Shown here in pieces: positions 37,943 through 46,563 of a stretch of DNA of 64,000 bases (positions are counted from its first letter, which is position 1; every line of letters starts with the position of its first letter). Origin of the DNA: Pseudomonas sp. NCCP-436 (lineage in GTDB: Bacteria; Pseudomonadota; Gammaproteobacteria; Pseudomonadales; Pseudomonadaceae); NCBI RefSeq assembly GCF_019656335.1, contig NZ_BPLZ01000012.1, positions 1 through 64,000 on the forward strand, read 5' to 3'. A program made the position numbers and the translations under genes. Under the pieces are notes generated by a model. The model was not told the origin of the DNA, ran no database searches, and saw only the letters and a program-made list of their open reading frames with translations.

Positions 37943-40900
37943 ATGGATGTGCCAGCGTCGAACGCGTCTGTCATGGATGAGGAAGGCTTTCGCAGAATCC
38001 TCAATCGCAACGTCCGCCTGCCGCTTGCTCTGGGGCTGGCCAGCGCCTTGTTTTTCGCCGTGGTGGTCGGTTATCTGATCAATGCAATTCGTTGGGTAGA
38101 ACATACGGATCAGGTGCTCAACCGCGCCAGTGAGGTGTACAAGCTGACACTGGACATGGAAACCGGCATGCGCGGTTACCTGCTCAGTGGCAACGCTGAC
38201 TTTCTTGCGCCCTACGAGCTGGCGCGCAGCAAGTACCAGCCACTGACCGAACAGCTCATTACCATGGTGGCCGATAACCCGCCTCAAGCACGGCGACTGG
38301 AGCGTCTGCTAAGTCTGCGGCTGCAGTGGGATCAATATGCCCAGGAGGTAATCACTCAGCGGCGCAGCGGGGGGGACTACCAGGAGGAGGTCAGCCGTGG
38401 TCGGGGCAAGAGCCTGACTGACGGCATGCGCAGTGAGCTGGACGGCTTTATCGGCAGCGAGCGCGACTTGCGCAGGCTACGCAATGCCGAGGTGAGTAAT
38501 ACCGCGATTTGGGGCGTTGGCGCCTACCTGCTGATCAGCCTGCTGTTTAGTGCATTGCTGGCATTGTTCGGCCGTCGTGAGCTGCTGAACCTGTCGCAGC
38601 GCTATACCGAGGCCATGGGGCGGCAGGCCGAATATGCCGACGAGCAGCATCGCCGGGCCTGGCTCGGCGCCGGCCAGACGCAATTGTCCGAGCGGTTGCT
38701 GGGCGAGTTGCAGGTGCAGGAACTGGCCGATCACTCGCTGACATTCCTGAGCGAATACCTGGACTGCGTGGTGGCGGCGTTGTACCTGCGCGATCCATCC
38801 AGCGGCGACCTGCAGCTGGTGGCCAGTCAGGGGTTCAGTGGCAGTGTTCAGGGACGCGAGCACTTCTATCGGGACGAGGGTCTGGTCGGACAGGCCGCCC
38901 GTAGTCGCCGCCTGCTCTGCCTAGAGAGCCTGCCGGCAGATTACATCAAGGTAGCCTCCGGCCTCGGCGAGGGTGAGCCGGTCAGTGTCGCCCTGGTGCC
39001 CCTGCAGGCCGAGGATCGGGTCAATGGCGTTCTTGAGCTGGCCTTTATGCATAGCTTGCAGCCTCGCGAACGCGAGTTCCTCGAGTCCATTGCCACCAGC
39101 CTCGGCACTGCGTTGGCGGCTGCACGCTACCGCCAGCGGCTGCAGGCGGTGCTGGCCGAGACACAGCAGCTCAACGAGGAGTTGCAGACCCAGCAGGAGG
39201 AATTGCGCGCCGCCAACGAAGAGCTGGAGCAGCAGGCCCGTGTCCTCAAGGAGTCACAGGCCCATCTGGAGACACAGCAGGCCGAGCTGGAGCAGACCAA
39301 CGAGAAACTGGCCGAGCAGACCCAGGTGCTGGCGGATCAGCGCGATGAGCTGAACCAGCGCAATGTCACCCTCGGTCGCATCCAGCTGCAGTTGGAGGAG
39401 CGGGCCGAGGAACTGCAGCGTGCCAGCCGCTACAAGTCCGAATTTCTTGCCAACATGAGCCACGAATTGCGCACGCCGCTGAACAGCTCTTTGATCCTGG
39501 CCAAGCTTTTGGCGGAAAACGCCAAAGGCAATCTGGACGAGGAACAGGTGCGCTTCGCCGAGTCCATCTATTCGGCCGGTAACGATCTGCTCAACCTGAT
39601 CAACGACATCCTCGATATCGCCAAGGTCGAGGCCGGCAAACTGGAGGTGCGTCCCGAGCGGATGCCATTGAACAGCTTGCTGGAGAGCCTGCGTGACGTG
39701 TTCGGACCGCAGGCTCGCGAGCGTGGGCTGGGCTTGCAGATCGTGGCTCAGGACAAGCTGCCCGCCGTGCTGTTCACCGATCGCCAGCGCGCCGAACAGA
39801 TCCTGCGCAACCTGCTGTCCAATGCCCTGAAGTTTACCGAGCGTGGCAGCGTTACTCTGAGTGTTTCGCGCCACGACGAGCACCGCCTGGCTTTTGCTGT
39901 TACCGATACAGGTATCGGCATTGCCGCCGACCAGCAGGAGGTGATCTTCGAGGCATTCCGTCAGGCCGACGGCACCAGTAACCGGCGCTTCGGCGGCACC
40001 GGCCTGGGATTGTCCATTTCGCAGGATCTGGCCGGGCTGCTGGGCGGTGCCATCACGGTCAGCAGCGTGCCGGGCGAAGGCAGCACCTTCACGCTGTTGT
40101 TGCCCGAGCGCCTGGTGGCCGACGCGCCGACTGTACGGTCGACGCCGATTCCGGCTCCGCTACCGCAGCCGTCGGCGCCGATACCGGCCGAAGCTTCTCC
40201 CGAGCCGTCCGTAATGCGGGTGCCGGCACCCTTCGAGGATGACCGCGAGCGGCTTGGCGAGCGCAGCGGCCGGCGTGTGCTGGTGGTCGAGGATGAGGCG
40301 CGCTTTGCCCGCATACTCTTCGATCTGGCTCATGAGCTCGGTTATGCCTGCCTGGTGGCCATGCGGGCGGAGGAGGGGCTGGAGCTGGCGCGTCAGTTCC
40401 GTCCCGATGCCATCTTGCTTGACATGCGCCTGCCGGACGGCTCCGGTCTGGGTGTACTGCAGCGTCTGAAGGACGACCCGCAGACCCGTCATATTCCTGT
40501 GCACATGGTCTCGGTTGACGATCACAGCGAGGCTGCGTTGCACCTCGGCGCGGTGGGTTATGCGCTCAAGCCTACCAGTCGCGAACAGCTCAAGGAGGTC
40601 TTTGGCAAGCTGGAGGCCAAGCTCAACCAGCAGGTCAAACGGGTGCTGCTGGTGGAGGATGACCCGCTGCAGCGCGACAGTATCGCGCGCCTGATCGGCG
40701 ACGACGACATCGAGATTACCCCCGTGGCGCTGGCCGGTGAGGCGCTGGAGAAGCTGCGCACCACGGTGTTCGACTGCATGATCATCGACCTCAAACTGCC
40801 GGACATGCTCGGAAACGAGTTGCTGCGGCGCATGGCCGAAGAGGACATCTGTTCCTTCCCGCCGGTAATCGTCTACACCGGACGCAATCTGAGCCACGAC

Positions 40901-41452
40901 GAAGAGGCCGAACTGCTGCGCTACTCGCGCTCGATCATCATCAAAGGGGCGCGTTCGCCCGAGCGGCTGCTCGATGAGGTCACTCTGTTCCTGCACAAGG
41001 TGGAATCGGAGCTGTCCAGCGAGCACCAGCGCATGCTCAAGAACGCGCGCAGTCGCGACAAGCTGTTCGAGGGCCGTCGCTTGCTGCTGGTGGACGATGA
41101 CGTGCGCAACATCTTTGCGCTGTCCAGTGCCCTGGAGCAGAAGGGTGCCTCGGTGGAAGTGGCGCGCAATGGCTTCGAGGCGTTGGCCAAGCTCAACGAG
41201 CACAACGATATCGACCTGGTGCTGATGGATGTGATGATGCCGGAGATGGATGGCTACGAGGCCACCCGGCGCATTCGCCAGGAGGCCCGCTGGAAGGAAC
41301 TGCCGATCATCGCGGTGACCGCCAAGGCCATGAAGGACGACCAGGAGCGCTGCCGTGAGGCCGGAGCCAATGATTACCTGGCCAAGCCCATCGACCTGGA
41401 TCGGCTGTTTTCTCTGATCCGTGTCTGGATGCCTAAACTGGAGCGCCTCTGA
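37943..41452 (+). CDS. CHASE3-GAF hybrid histidine kinase with three receiver domains
   Basis: A 1169-residue hybrid kinase. Order: span near 28-48 (LPLALGLASALFFAVVVGYLI); CHASE3-like periplasmic sensor (about 50-190, with METGMRGYLLSGN); second span near 190-212; GAF domain (about 240-390); a long coiled coil (about 395-490); HisKA with His507 in NMSHELRTPLNSS; ATPase domain with GGTGLGLSISQDL near 686; then receivers with Asp827, Asp949 and Asp1096. The second receiver is less typical (IVYTGRNLS, IIIKGARS). First gene of an operon with cheR, cheB and a receiver-kinase; the start codon of cheR overlaps its stop. Confidence 0.9.
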   Translation: MDVPASNASVMDEEGFRRILNRNVRLPLALGLASALFFAVVVGYLINAIRWVEHTDQVLNRASEVYKLTLDMETGMRGYLLSGNADFLAPYELARSKYQPLTEQLITMVADNPPQARRLERLLSLRLQWDQYAQEVITQRRSGGDYQEEVSRGRGKSLTDGMRSELDGFIGSERDLRRLRNAEVSNTAIWGVGAYLLISLLFSALLALFGRRELLNLSQRYTEAMGRQAEYADEQHRRAWLGAGQTQLSERLLGELQVQELADHSLTFLSEYLDCVVAALYLRDPSSGDLQLVASQGFSGSVQGREHFYRDEGLVGQAARSRRLLCLESLPADYIKVASGLGEGEPVSVALVPLQAEDRVNGVLELAFMHSLQPREREFLESIATSLGTALAAARYRQRLQAVLAETQQLNEELQTQQEELRAANEELEQQARVLKESQAHLETQQAELEQTNEKLAEQTQVLADQRDELNQRNVTLGRIQLQLEERAEELQRASRYKSEFLANMSHELRTPLNSSLILAKLLAENAKGNLDEEQVRFAESIYSAGNDLLNLINDILDIAKVEAGKLEVRPERMPLNSLLESLRDVFGPQARERGLGLQIVAQDKLPAVLFTDRQRAEQILRNLLSNALKFTERGSVTLSVSRHDEHRLAFAVTDTGIGIAADQQEVIFEAFRQADGTSNRRFGGTGLGLSISQDLAGLLGGAITVSSVPGEGSTFTLLLPERLVADAPTVRSTPIPAPLPQPSAPIPAEASPEPSVMRVPAPFEDDRERLGERSGRRVLVVEDEARFARILFDLAHELGYACLVAMRAEEGLELARQFRPDAILLDMRLPDGSGLGVLQRLKDDPQTRHIPVHMVSVDDHSEAALHLGAVGYALKPTSREQLKEVFGKLEAKLNQQVKRVLLVEDDPLQRDSIARLIGDDDIEITPVALAGEALEKLRTTVFDCMIIDLKLPDMLGNELLRRMAEEDICSFPPVIVYTGRNLSHDEEAELLRYSRSIIIKGARSPERLLDEVTLFLHKVESELSSEHQRMLKNARSRDKLFEGRRLLLVDDDVRNIFALSSALEQKGASVEVARNGFEALAKLNEHNDIDLVLMDVMMPEMDGYEATRRIRQEARWKELPIIAVTAKAMKDDQERCREAGANDYLAKPIDLDRLFSLIRVWMPKLERL

Positions 41453-42261
41453 TGCCGGACGAGATCGAACTGCGCCTGCTGATCGAGGCGATCTACCTGC
41501 GCTACAGCTACGATTTTCGCGACTACTCGCGGGCATCGCTCAAGCGTCGGCTGCAACAGGCGCAGATACAGCTGGGCTGCTCAACCCTGTCGGCGTTGCA
41601 GGAGCGCATCCTGCACGAGCCGAAGGCCTTCATGCAGTTGCTGCAGTACCTGACGATTCCGGTCAGCGAGATGTTCCGCGATCCTGATTACTTCCTCGCC
41701 CTGCGCCAGCAGGTGGTGCCGGTATTGCACACCTACCCCTCGCTGAAGGTCTGGGTGGCGGGATGCAGCACCGGCGAGGAGGTTTATTCCCTGGCCATTC
41801 TGCTGCGTGAGGAAGGGTTGTTGGAGCGCACCATGATCTACGCCACCGACATCAACCCTTACTCGCTGGAGCGGGCCGAGCAGGGCATCTTCGCTCTCGA
41901 CAACCTGCGTACCTACACCCAGAACTACCAGCTTTCCGGCGGCAAGGGCGCGTTCTCCGACTATTACTCGGCGGCCTATGACCGGGTGCTGTTCGACAAG
42001 TCGCTGCGTGCCAACGTCACCTTCGCCGACCACAGCCTGGCCACCGACAGCGTGTTTGCCGAGACGCATCTGGTGTCCTGTCGCAACGTGCTGATCTATT
42101 TCAACCGTGATCTGCAGGATCGTGCCCTGGGACTGTTTCACGATTCGCTCTGTCATCGTGGCTTTCTTGGTCTTGGCAGCAGAGAAAGTCTGGATTTTTC
42201 TGCTTATTCGCGGCATTTCGAGGCGGTTTCACGGAAAGAAAGGATTTTTCGCAAGAGATGA
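41452..42261 (+). CDS. CheR-type protein methyltransferase
   Basis: A 269-residue S-adenosylmethionine-dependent methyltransferase of the CheR family. It has the N-terminal helical domain (YLRYSYDFRDYSRASLKRRL), the SAM-binding loop VWVAGCSTGEEVYSLAILL, YATDINPYSLERAEQG and CRNVLIYFNRDLQ. CheR normally methylates glutamates of chemoreceptors. No chemoreceptor, CheW or CheA is encoded nearby, so the substrate is probably the hybrid kinase or another protein. Coupled to both neighbours. Confidence 0.92.
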   Translation: MPDEIELRLLIEAIYLRYSYDFRDYSRASLKRRLQQAQIQLGCSTLSALQERILHEPKAFMQLLQYLTIPVSEMFRDPDYFLALRQQVVPVLHTYPSLKVWVAGCSTGEEVYSLAILLREEGLLERTMIYATDINPYSLERAEQGIFALDNLRTYTQNYQLSGGKGAFSDYYSAAYDRVLFDKSLRANVTFADHSLATDSVFAETHLVSCRNVLIYFNRDLQDRALGLFHDSLCHRGFLGLGSRESLDFSAYSRHFEAVSRKERIFRKR

Positions 42262-42869
42262 GCGGACGTCGGATTTCCCTGCGCGGGCGTCTGCGTCCGG
42301 CCCCGGAAGCGCTACTGATCGGTGCATCTGCCGGCGGCGTGGACGCGCTACTGCAACTGCTGCAGGAACTGCCGGCCAGCTACCGGCTGCCGGTGGTGTG
42401 TCTGCTGCATGTGCCGGATCGTCGCGACAGCCTGTTGGCCGAGCTGCTGGGGCGACGCCTGCAGTTGCCGGTCAAGGAGGCGGAAGATAAGGAATACCTG
42501 CGCGGCGGGCAGGTGTATGTGGCGCCGGCGGGCTATCACCTGTCCATTGAGGCCGACCGCAGCTTTTCCCTGAGTCGGGAAGCACCGCGGCATTATGCCC
42601 GTCCGGCCATCGACATTCTTTTCGAGTCTGCCGCCGATGCCTACCGTGAGCATCTGGCTGCGGCTCTGCTCACCGGAGCCAATGAGGACGGCGCCGCCGG
42701 GCTGTTGGCAATCCATCGGCGTGGCGGCCTGACCTTGGTGCAGGAGCCGACCGATGCTTTGGTACCCGTTATGCCGGAAGCTGCGCTGGCGCTGCTGAAA
42801 CCGGACTTTGTACTGCCTATCAGTGCCCTGCGTGGAGTGCTGAGCGAACTGGACGTCGCATCATGTTGA
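42258..42869 (+). CDS. CheB-type methylesterase domain protein without receiver
   Basis: A 203-residue stand-alone CheB catalytic domain. The catalytic residues are kept: Ser in LIGASAGGVDALL, His in CLLHVPDRRDS, and Asp in LTGANEDGAAGLL. Classical CheB has an N-terminal receiver; here there is none, so activity is not controlled by direct phosphorylation of the same chain. Overlaps cheR by ATGA and the next gene by seven bases. Confidence 0.9.
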   Translation: MSGRRISLRGRLRPAPEALLIGASAGGVDALLQLLQELPASYRLPVVCLLHVPDRRDSLLAELLGRRLQLPVKEAEDKEYLRGGQVYVAPAGYHLSIEADRSFSLSREAPRHYARPAIDILFESAADAYREHLAAALLTGANEDGAAGLLAIHRRGGLTLVQEPTDALVPVMPEAALALLKPDFVLPISALRGVLSELDVASC

Positions 42870-44050
42870 AAAAGATCGAAGCCAAGCTGTTGCTGGTCGA
42901 TGACCTGCCGGAAAACCTGCTGGCGCTACGCTCGCTGATTCAGACACCGGATCGAACGGTGTTCGAGGCCGGCAATGCCGATGAAGCGCTGTCGCTGTTG
43001 CTTGAGCACGAGTTCGCTCTGGCCATTCTCGATGTGAAGATGCCGGGCATGAACGGCTTCGAGCTGGCATCGCTGATGCGTGGAACGGAGAAGACCCGGA
43101 ACATTCCCATCATCTTCGTCAGTGCCGCCAGTCGTGACATGGACTATGCCTTTCGCGGCTACGAGAGCGGTGCGGTGGATTTTCTGCACAAGCCGCTGTC
43201 GCCGTTCGAGGTGCGCAGCAAAGTGAGCATGTTTGTCGACCTGTACCGTCACCGCAAGGCGCTAAGCATGCAGTTGGAAGTAGTCGAAGCTGCTCACCGC
43301 GAGCAGGAAGCGTTGCTGGCGGAGTTGCGCGATACCCAGGCCGAGTTGCAGAAGGCGGTGCAGATGCGCGACGTGTTTATGTCGATTGCCTCGCATGAAC
43401 TACGCACACCGCTCAACGGTCTGATTCTCGACGTGCAGCTGCGCCGGCTGCGGCTGGAACAGGGGCGTATGGATGCCTTCACACCCGAGCGCTTGCAGGA
43501 GATGATCGCTCGTGACGAGCGTCAGATACGCAGTCTCGGCAGGTTGATCGACGACATGCTGGACATCTCGCGAATCCGCACGGGCAGGCTGTCGGTGCGT
43601 CCGCAGCCCGCGGATCTGGGCACACTGGCCGGACGTGTGGTGGATAGCCTGGCCGCGCAGTTCGTCAGTACCGGAACATCGATACAGCTACAGGTCGACG
43701 GCCCTGCTCCCGTGCTGATGGACGAGTTCCGTATCGAGCAGGTACTGGTGAATCTGCTGACCAATGCCCAGCGCTACGGTAACGGCAAGCCAGTGACGGT
43801 TCGGGTGCGGGTTGCGGATGGGTTGGTTCGCGTCGAGGTACAGGATCAGGGTATCGGTATCGATGAAGTCGATCAGCGACGGGTGTTTGAGCAGTTTGAG
43901 CGAGTGCCTGGCAGTGGCATGGCGCAGGGATTGGGCCTGGGACTGTTTATCAGCGAGCAGATCGTGTTGGCTCACGGCGGGCATATCGAGCTGAGTAGCC
44001 GGCCGGGCGAGGGCTCCTGCTTCAGTGTGGTGCTGCCGCAGCATGAGTGA
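42863..44050 (+). CDS. Receiver-histidine kinase (response regulator with kinase output)
   Basis: A 395-residue soluble protein. Residues 1-125 form a receiver (VDDLPENLLALRS, phosphoacceptor Asp57 in AILDVKMPGMNGF, Lys in LHKPLSPFE). A short coiled coil leads to HisKA with His178 (IASHELRTPLNGL) and an ATPase domain ending GLGLGLFISEQIVLAHGG. There is no membrane span or sensor, so input must be phosphate on Asp57, most likely from the upstream hybrid kinase. Last gene of the four-gene operon. Confidence 0.9.
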   Translation: MLKKIEAKLLLVDDLPENLLALRSLIQTPDRTVFEAGNADEALSLLLEHEFALAILDVKMPGMNGFELASLMRGTEKTRNIPIIFVSAASRDMDYAFRGYESGAVDFLHKPLSPFEVRSKVSMFVDLYRHRKALSMQLEVVEAAHREQEALLAELRDTQAELQKAVQMRDVFMSIASHELRTPLNGLILDVQLRRLRLEQGRMDAFTPERLQEMIARDERQIRSLGRLIDDMLDISRIRTGRLSVRPQPADLGTLAGRVVDSLAAQFVSTGTSIQLQVDGPAPVLMDEFRIEQVLVNLLTNAQRYGNGKPVTVRVRVADGLVRVEVQDQGIGIDEVDQRRVFEQFERVPGSGMAQGLGLGLFISEQIVLAHGGHIELSSRPGEGSCFSVVLPQHE

Positions 44051-44053
44051 TCG

Positions 44054-44064
44054 TGCAAATTGCA
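44054..44064. promoter_or_regulatory. Upstream dyad 1 of a sigma-54 promoter (candidate AlgB enhancer)
   Basis: TGCAA-A-TTGCA is a perfect 5-bp dyad, extended on the 3' side by TGCA. It lies about 130 bases before the predicted start of transcription of the small secreted-protein gene. The same dyad appears 49 bases upstream of algB. Confidence 0.55.
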
Positions 44065-44085
44065 TGCATTGGTTTTCACGGTTCT

Positions 44086-44096
44086 TGCAAAGTGCA
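44086..44096. promoter_or_regulatory. Upstream dyad 2 of a sigma-54 promoter (candidate AlgB enhancer)
   Basis: TGCAA-A-GTGCA, one base off the perfect dyad, with the same TGCA extension as dyad 1. Its start is 32 bases from that of dyad 1, close to three helical turns, so both would lie on one face of the DNA. Confidence 0.55.
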
Positions 44097-44121
44097 TGCA
44101 GGCGATCTGCTATTTGTTTCT

Positions 44122-44134
44122 TAAGTGATTGATT
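44122..44134 (-). promoter_or_regulatory. Consensus IHF site between enhancer and sigma-54 promoter
   Basis: On the minus strand AATCAATCACTTA fits WATCAA-N4-TTR at every defined base. It lies in an AT-rich stretch between the dyads and the promoter, where IHF usually bends DNA to bring an enhancer-bound activator to sigma-54 polymerase. Confidence 0.55.
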
Positions 44135-44161
44135 TTTAATCTTTTATTGGTGCTATCAAGT

Positions 44162-44177
44162 TGGCATGCAGGGTGCA
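44162..44177 (+). promoter_or_regulatory. Sigma-54 (-24/-12) promoter
   Basis: TGGCATG-CAGG-GTGCA against consensus TGGCACG-N4-TTGCA: GG at -24 and GC at -12 have the required 10-base gap, and ten of twelve defined bases match. Predicted transcription start is near 44188, 45 bases before the ATG of the small secreted-protein gene. Confidence 0.65.
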
Positions 44178-44232
44178 GAGAAGAGGCAAGGAAAACCTGA
44201 CTGATCTGCCAGTTAGCTAATGGAGAAGCGCC

Positions 44233-44526
44233 ATGTCCATCGTCCGCCTGAATTTGTTCTGTGCCGTTGCCCTGTGTTCCTGTGGGGCTTTTGCCGCCCA
44301 GTCTGTCGAGACGGTTGCAGCCTGTGCCGTTACCGGAGAGTTCAATGCTTCCGGTCAGGCGATGGGGGGATATGCAGTAGGAGATGACACCCACAAGGTG
44401 CGTCCACGGACTGCCGAGGTCCTTGATGAGGAGGGTGGCTGGGTGAATGCCTCGGAGCTTCAGCCTCATACCCATGGTGCAGAGGCTGCACAGCCGCTGG
44501 CCAATAGCCCGCGCTGGGTGTTCTGA
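44233..44526 (+). CDS. Small secreted protein of unknown function
   Basis: A 97-residue protein with a signal peptide (MSIVRLNLFCAVALCSCGAF, cleavage near FAA). The mature part is about 74 residues, polar, with one cysteine in VAACAVTGEF, and ends LANSPRWVF. GGAG stands eight bases before the ATG. No family recognised. It is preceded by a full sigma-54 promoter region and followed by a small membrane-protein gene on the same strand, and both converge on kinB. The inferred role is a periplasmic output or modulator of the KinB-AlgB system. Confidence 0.65.
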   Translation: MSIVRLNLFCAVALCSCGAFAAQSVETVAACAVTGEFNASGQAMGGYAVGDDTHKVRPRTAEVLDEEGGWVNASELQPHTHGAEAAQPLANSPRWVF

Positions 44527-44544
44527 GTCGCAAGGAGCCATGAC

Positions 44545-44730
44545 ATGTCCAGAACCGCCCTGTGCCTGCTGATCCTAACCTGCCTGTGTCTGGCCGTGTT
44601 GTGGTTGGCCCCGGAGCTGGGAGTCGTTTCTTCTCTGTTGCTCAAATGTGCCAGCGGCCTGTTCGGCCTGGCGACCTTGGTGGCTCTGCTGGCTGGTCGG
44701 CGTATCAAGTTCGATCCTCAACTGCGCTGA
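44545..44730 (+). CDS. Small two-span membrane protein
   Basis: A 61-residue hydrophobic protein with two predicted spans (ALCLLILTCLCLAVLWLA and LLLKCASGLFGLATLVALLA) and a short basic tail RRIKFDPQLR. AAGGAG lies six to seven bases before the ATG. It is 18 bases after the small secreted-protein gene, so the two are probably one operon. It ends 20 bases before the convergent kinB stop. Function unknown. Confidence 0.6.
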   Translation: MSRTALCLLILTCLCLAVLWLAPELGVVSSLLLKCASGLFGLATLVALLAGRRIKFDPQLR

Positions 44731-44750
44731 GTCAGATGTTGGGCGCCGGT

Positions 44751-46550
44751 TCACTGCAGCGGCAAGCTGAAGTGAAAGCATGCGCCCTCGCCAGGGCGTG
44801 ATTCTACGCCTAGGCGCCCACCGTGCAGCTGGACGATTTCCTGAGCCATCGCCAGTCCCAGACCGACACCGCCCTTGCGCCGGCTGAGCTGGACGAAGGG
44901 ATGGAAGATCCTTGCCTGTTGGCCGAAAGGGATACCTTCGCCGTTGTCCTGAACGCTTACAATCACCTTTTCGCCCTGGCGTTTGGCCTGCAGGCGCACT
45001 GTGCCTCCCGGATTGCAGTGACGCAGCGCGTTGCTGACCAGGTTGTCCAGCAGGCGCTGCAGTTGGTTGCGATCCGCGATCAGAGGCGGCAGCGGTGCTT
45101 CCACCTCGGTGAGCAAAGTCAGTCCGCGCTCTGCGGCTTCGTCAGCAAACAGCGCTCGGGTTTGTTCCAACAATGCGGCGAGATCGCAGGGACTGCGCTC
45201 CAGGGGCTGCAGGCCATTCTGGTAGCGGGAAAAGTCCAGCAGGTTGTCGATCAGATGAACCAGTCGACGCATTTCCTCGTTCACGGTTTGCGCCAGATCT
45301 TGTTCGCGGCTGCCATCCTGTAGCTTCAGGCGCTCACGCAGCAGGCTGAAGGCCATGTGCATGCCGGTGATCGGTGTACGCAGCTCATGCGAGGCGCGCA
45401 GGATAAATTCACTGCGAACCCGCTCGAAGGCACGCTGTTTGGTCACGTCGCGCAGCACCATCACCGCGCCGACGCTGCCGCCCTGTTGCAGTTTCACCGG
45501 GGTCAGGGCCCAGGCCAGCAGGCGCAGTTCACCGTCGCGTTCGATTTGCAGGTCAGCCGGCGGCTCACGCAACAGTTCGCCGGCCAGCACCAGACGCAGC
45601 GCCTCGTCTATCGCGTGTTCGGGCAGCAGGGTGGCGATGGGCTGTTCGAGGCTGTCGGCGCTCCAGGCCAACTGACGCATGGCTACCGGGTTGGCGTGTT
45701 CCACCCGGCCCTGGGCATCGAGGATCACCAGGCCGTCGTCGATATTGTCCAGTACCGCCTTCAGGCGTCCCTGACTGCTGAGTAATTGCTGGAGGTTGCT
45801 GGAGTGGTATTCGCGCAGCGCTTCGGTCATCAAGCCGAAGCGACGGCTAAGTACGGCCAGCTCCACCACCGGTGAAACCGGTAGCACCACGTCGTACTTG
45901 CCTCGGCCGATCTGGTCGGCAGCGCGGGCCAGCATGTCGATGGGAGTGCCGAAGCGGCGGGCGATGCCGTTGGCCGTGAGCACGCCGATGGTCAGAACGG
46001 CCAGGCCGATAAAGCCGAGCAGCACGGCGATCAGTCGAGAGCGCTCACCGGTATGCTGTTCGGTCTCGATGACCCAGCGAACGATTTTGTCCTGTTCCTC
46101 CAGAAGGTGGTTGCGCAGGCGCTGGAATGCCTCGGTAAAGGGCTCGTAGGCGGCCAGGTTATGGGGGGCCAGGCCGTTTGTCATGCCGCTGGCGGCGGCC
46201 TGTTCCATCTCCTCGTGCAGACGCATTGCAGTGCGCAGGCCAGCCTCGTAACTTTCGCCCATGCCGGCGGCGATGCCCTCTTCGAAGGTGGTCTGAAAGG
46301 CCTGGCGGATCTCGCCCAGACGCTGAGGATCCGGCTCCTGGTCGATCAGCACCAGCAGTTCGTCACCCAGATGCTGGCGCAGCTTCTGGCCGATCTCTAC
46401 AGCATTGAAGCCACGTTGAATAAGATCGCCCTGACGGTTGGCCATTTGCGTGACGCTGTACAGACCCAGCAGCAGGCCCAGCAGCGCCACGGTGATCAGC
46501 GCGGAGATGCTTAGGAACAGGCGGGTGCGAAGCTTTATTGGAAGCCTCAT
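44751..46550 (-). CDS. kinB: KinB sensor histidine kinase
   Basis: A 599-residue membrane kinase. First span LFLSISALITVALLGLLLGLY, a helical periplasmic sensor of about 140 residues, second span LIAVLLGFIGLAVLTIGVL, HAMP, a PAS domain (VLDNIDDGLVILDAQGRVEHANP), HisKA (ILRASHELRTPITGMHM, His near residue 385), and an ATPase domain ending GGVGLGLAMAQEIVQLHGG. KinB controls AlgB, which affects alginate and virulence genes in P. aeruginosa. It follows algB by 13 bases. Identification is by length, domain order, and pairing with an AlgB-like activator. Confidence 0.9.
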   Translation of the reverse strand: MRLPIKLRTRLFLSISALITVALLGLLLGLYSVTQMANRQGDLIQRGFNAVEIGQKLRQHLGDELLVLIDQEPDPQRLGEIRQAFQTTFEEGIAAGMGESYEAGLRTAMRLHEEMEQAAASGMTNGLAPHNLAAYEPFTEAFQRLRNHLLEEQDKIVRWVIETEQHTGERSRLIAVLLGFIGLAVLTIGVLTANGIARRFGTPIDMLARAADQIGRGKYDVVLPVSPVVELAVLSRRFGLMTEALREYHSSNLQQLLSSQGRLKAVLDNIDDGLVILDAQGRVEHANPVAMRQLAWSADSLEQPIATLLPEHAIDEALRLVLAGELLREPPADLQIERDGELRLLAWALTPVKLQQGGSVGAVMVLRDVTKQRAFERVRSEFILRASHELRTPITGMHMAFSLLRERLKLQDGSREQDLAQTVNEEMRRLVHLIDNLLDFSRYQNGLQPLERSPCDLAALLEQTRALFADEAAERGLTLLTEVEAPLPPLIADRNQLQRLLDNLVSNALRHCNPGGTVRLQAKRQGEKVIVSVQDNGEGIPFGQQARIFHPFVQLSRRKGGVGLGLAMAQEIVQLHGGRLGVESRPGEGACFHFSLPLQ

Positions 46551-46563
46551 TGGGTTTCCCGGA

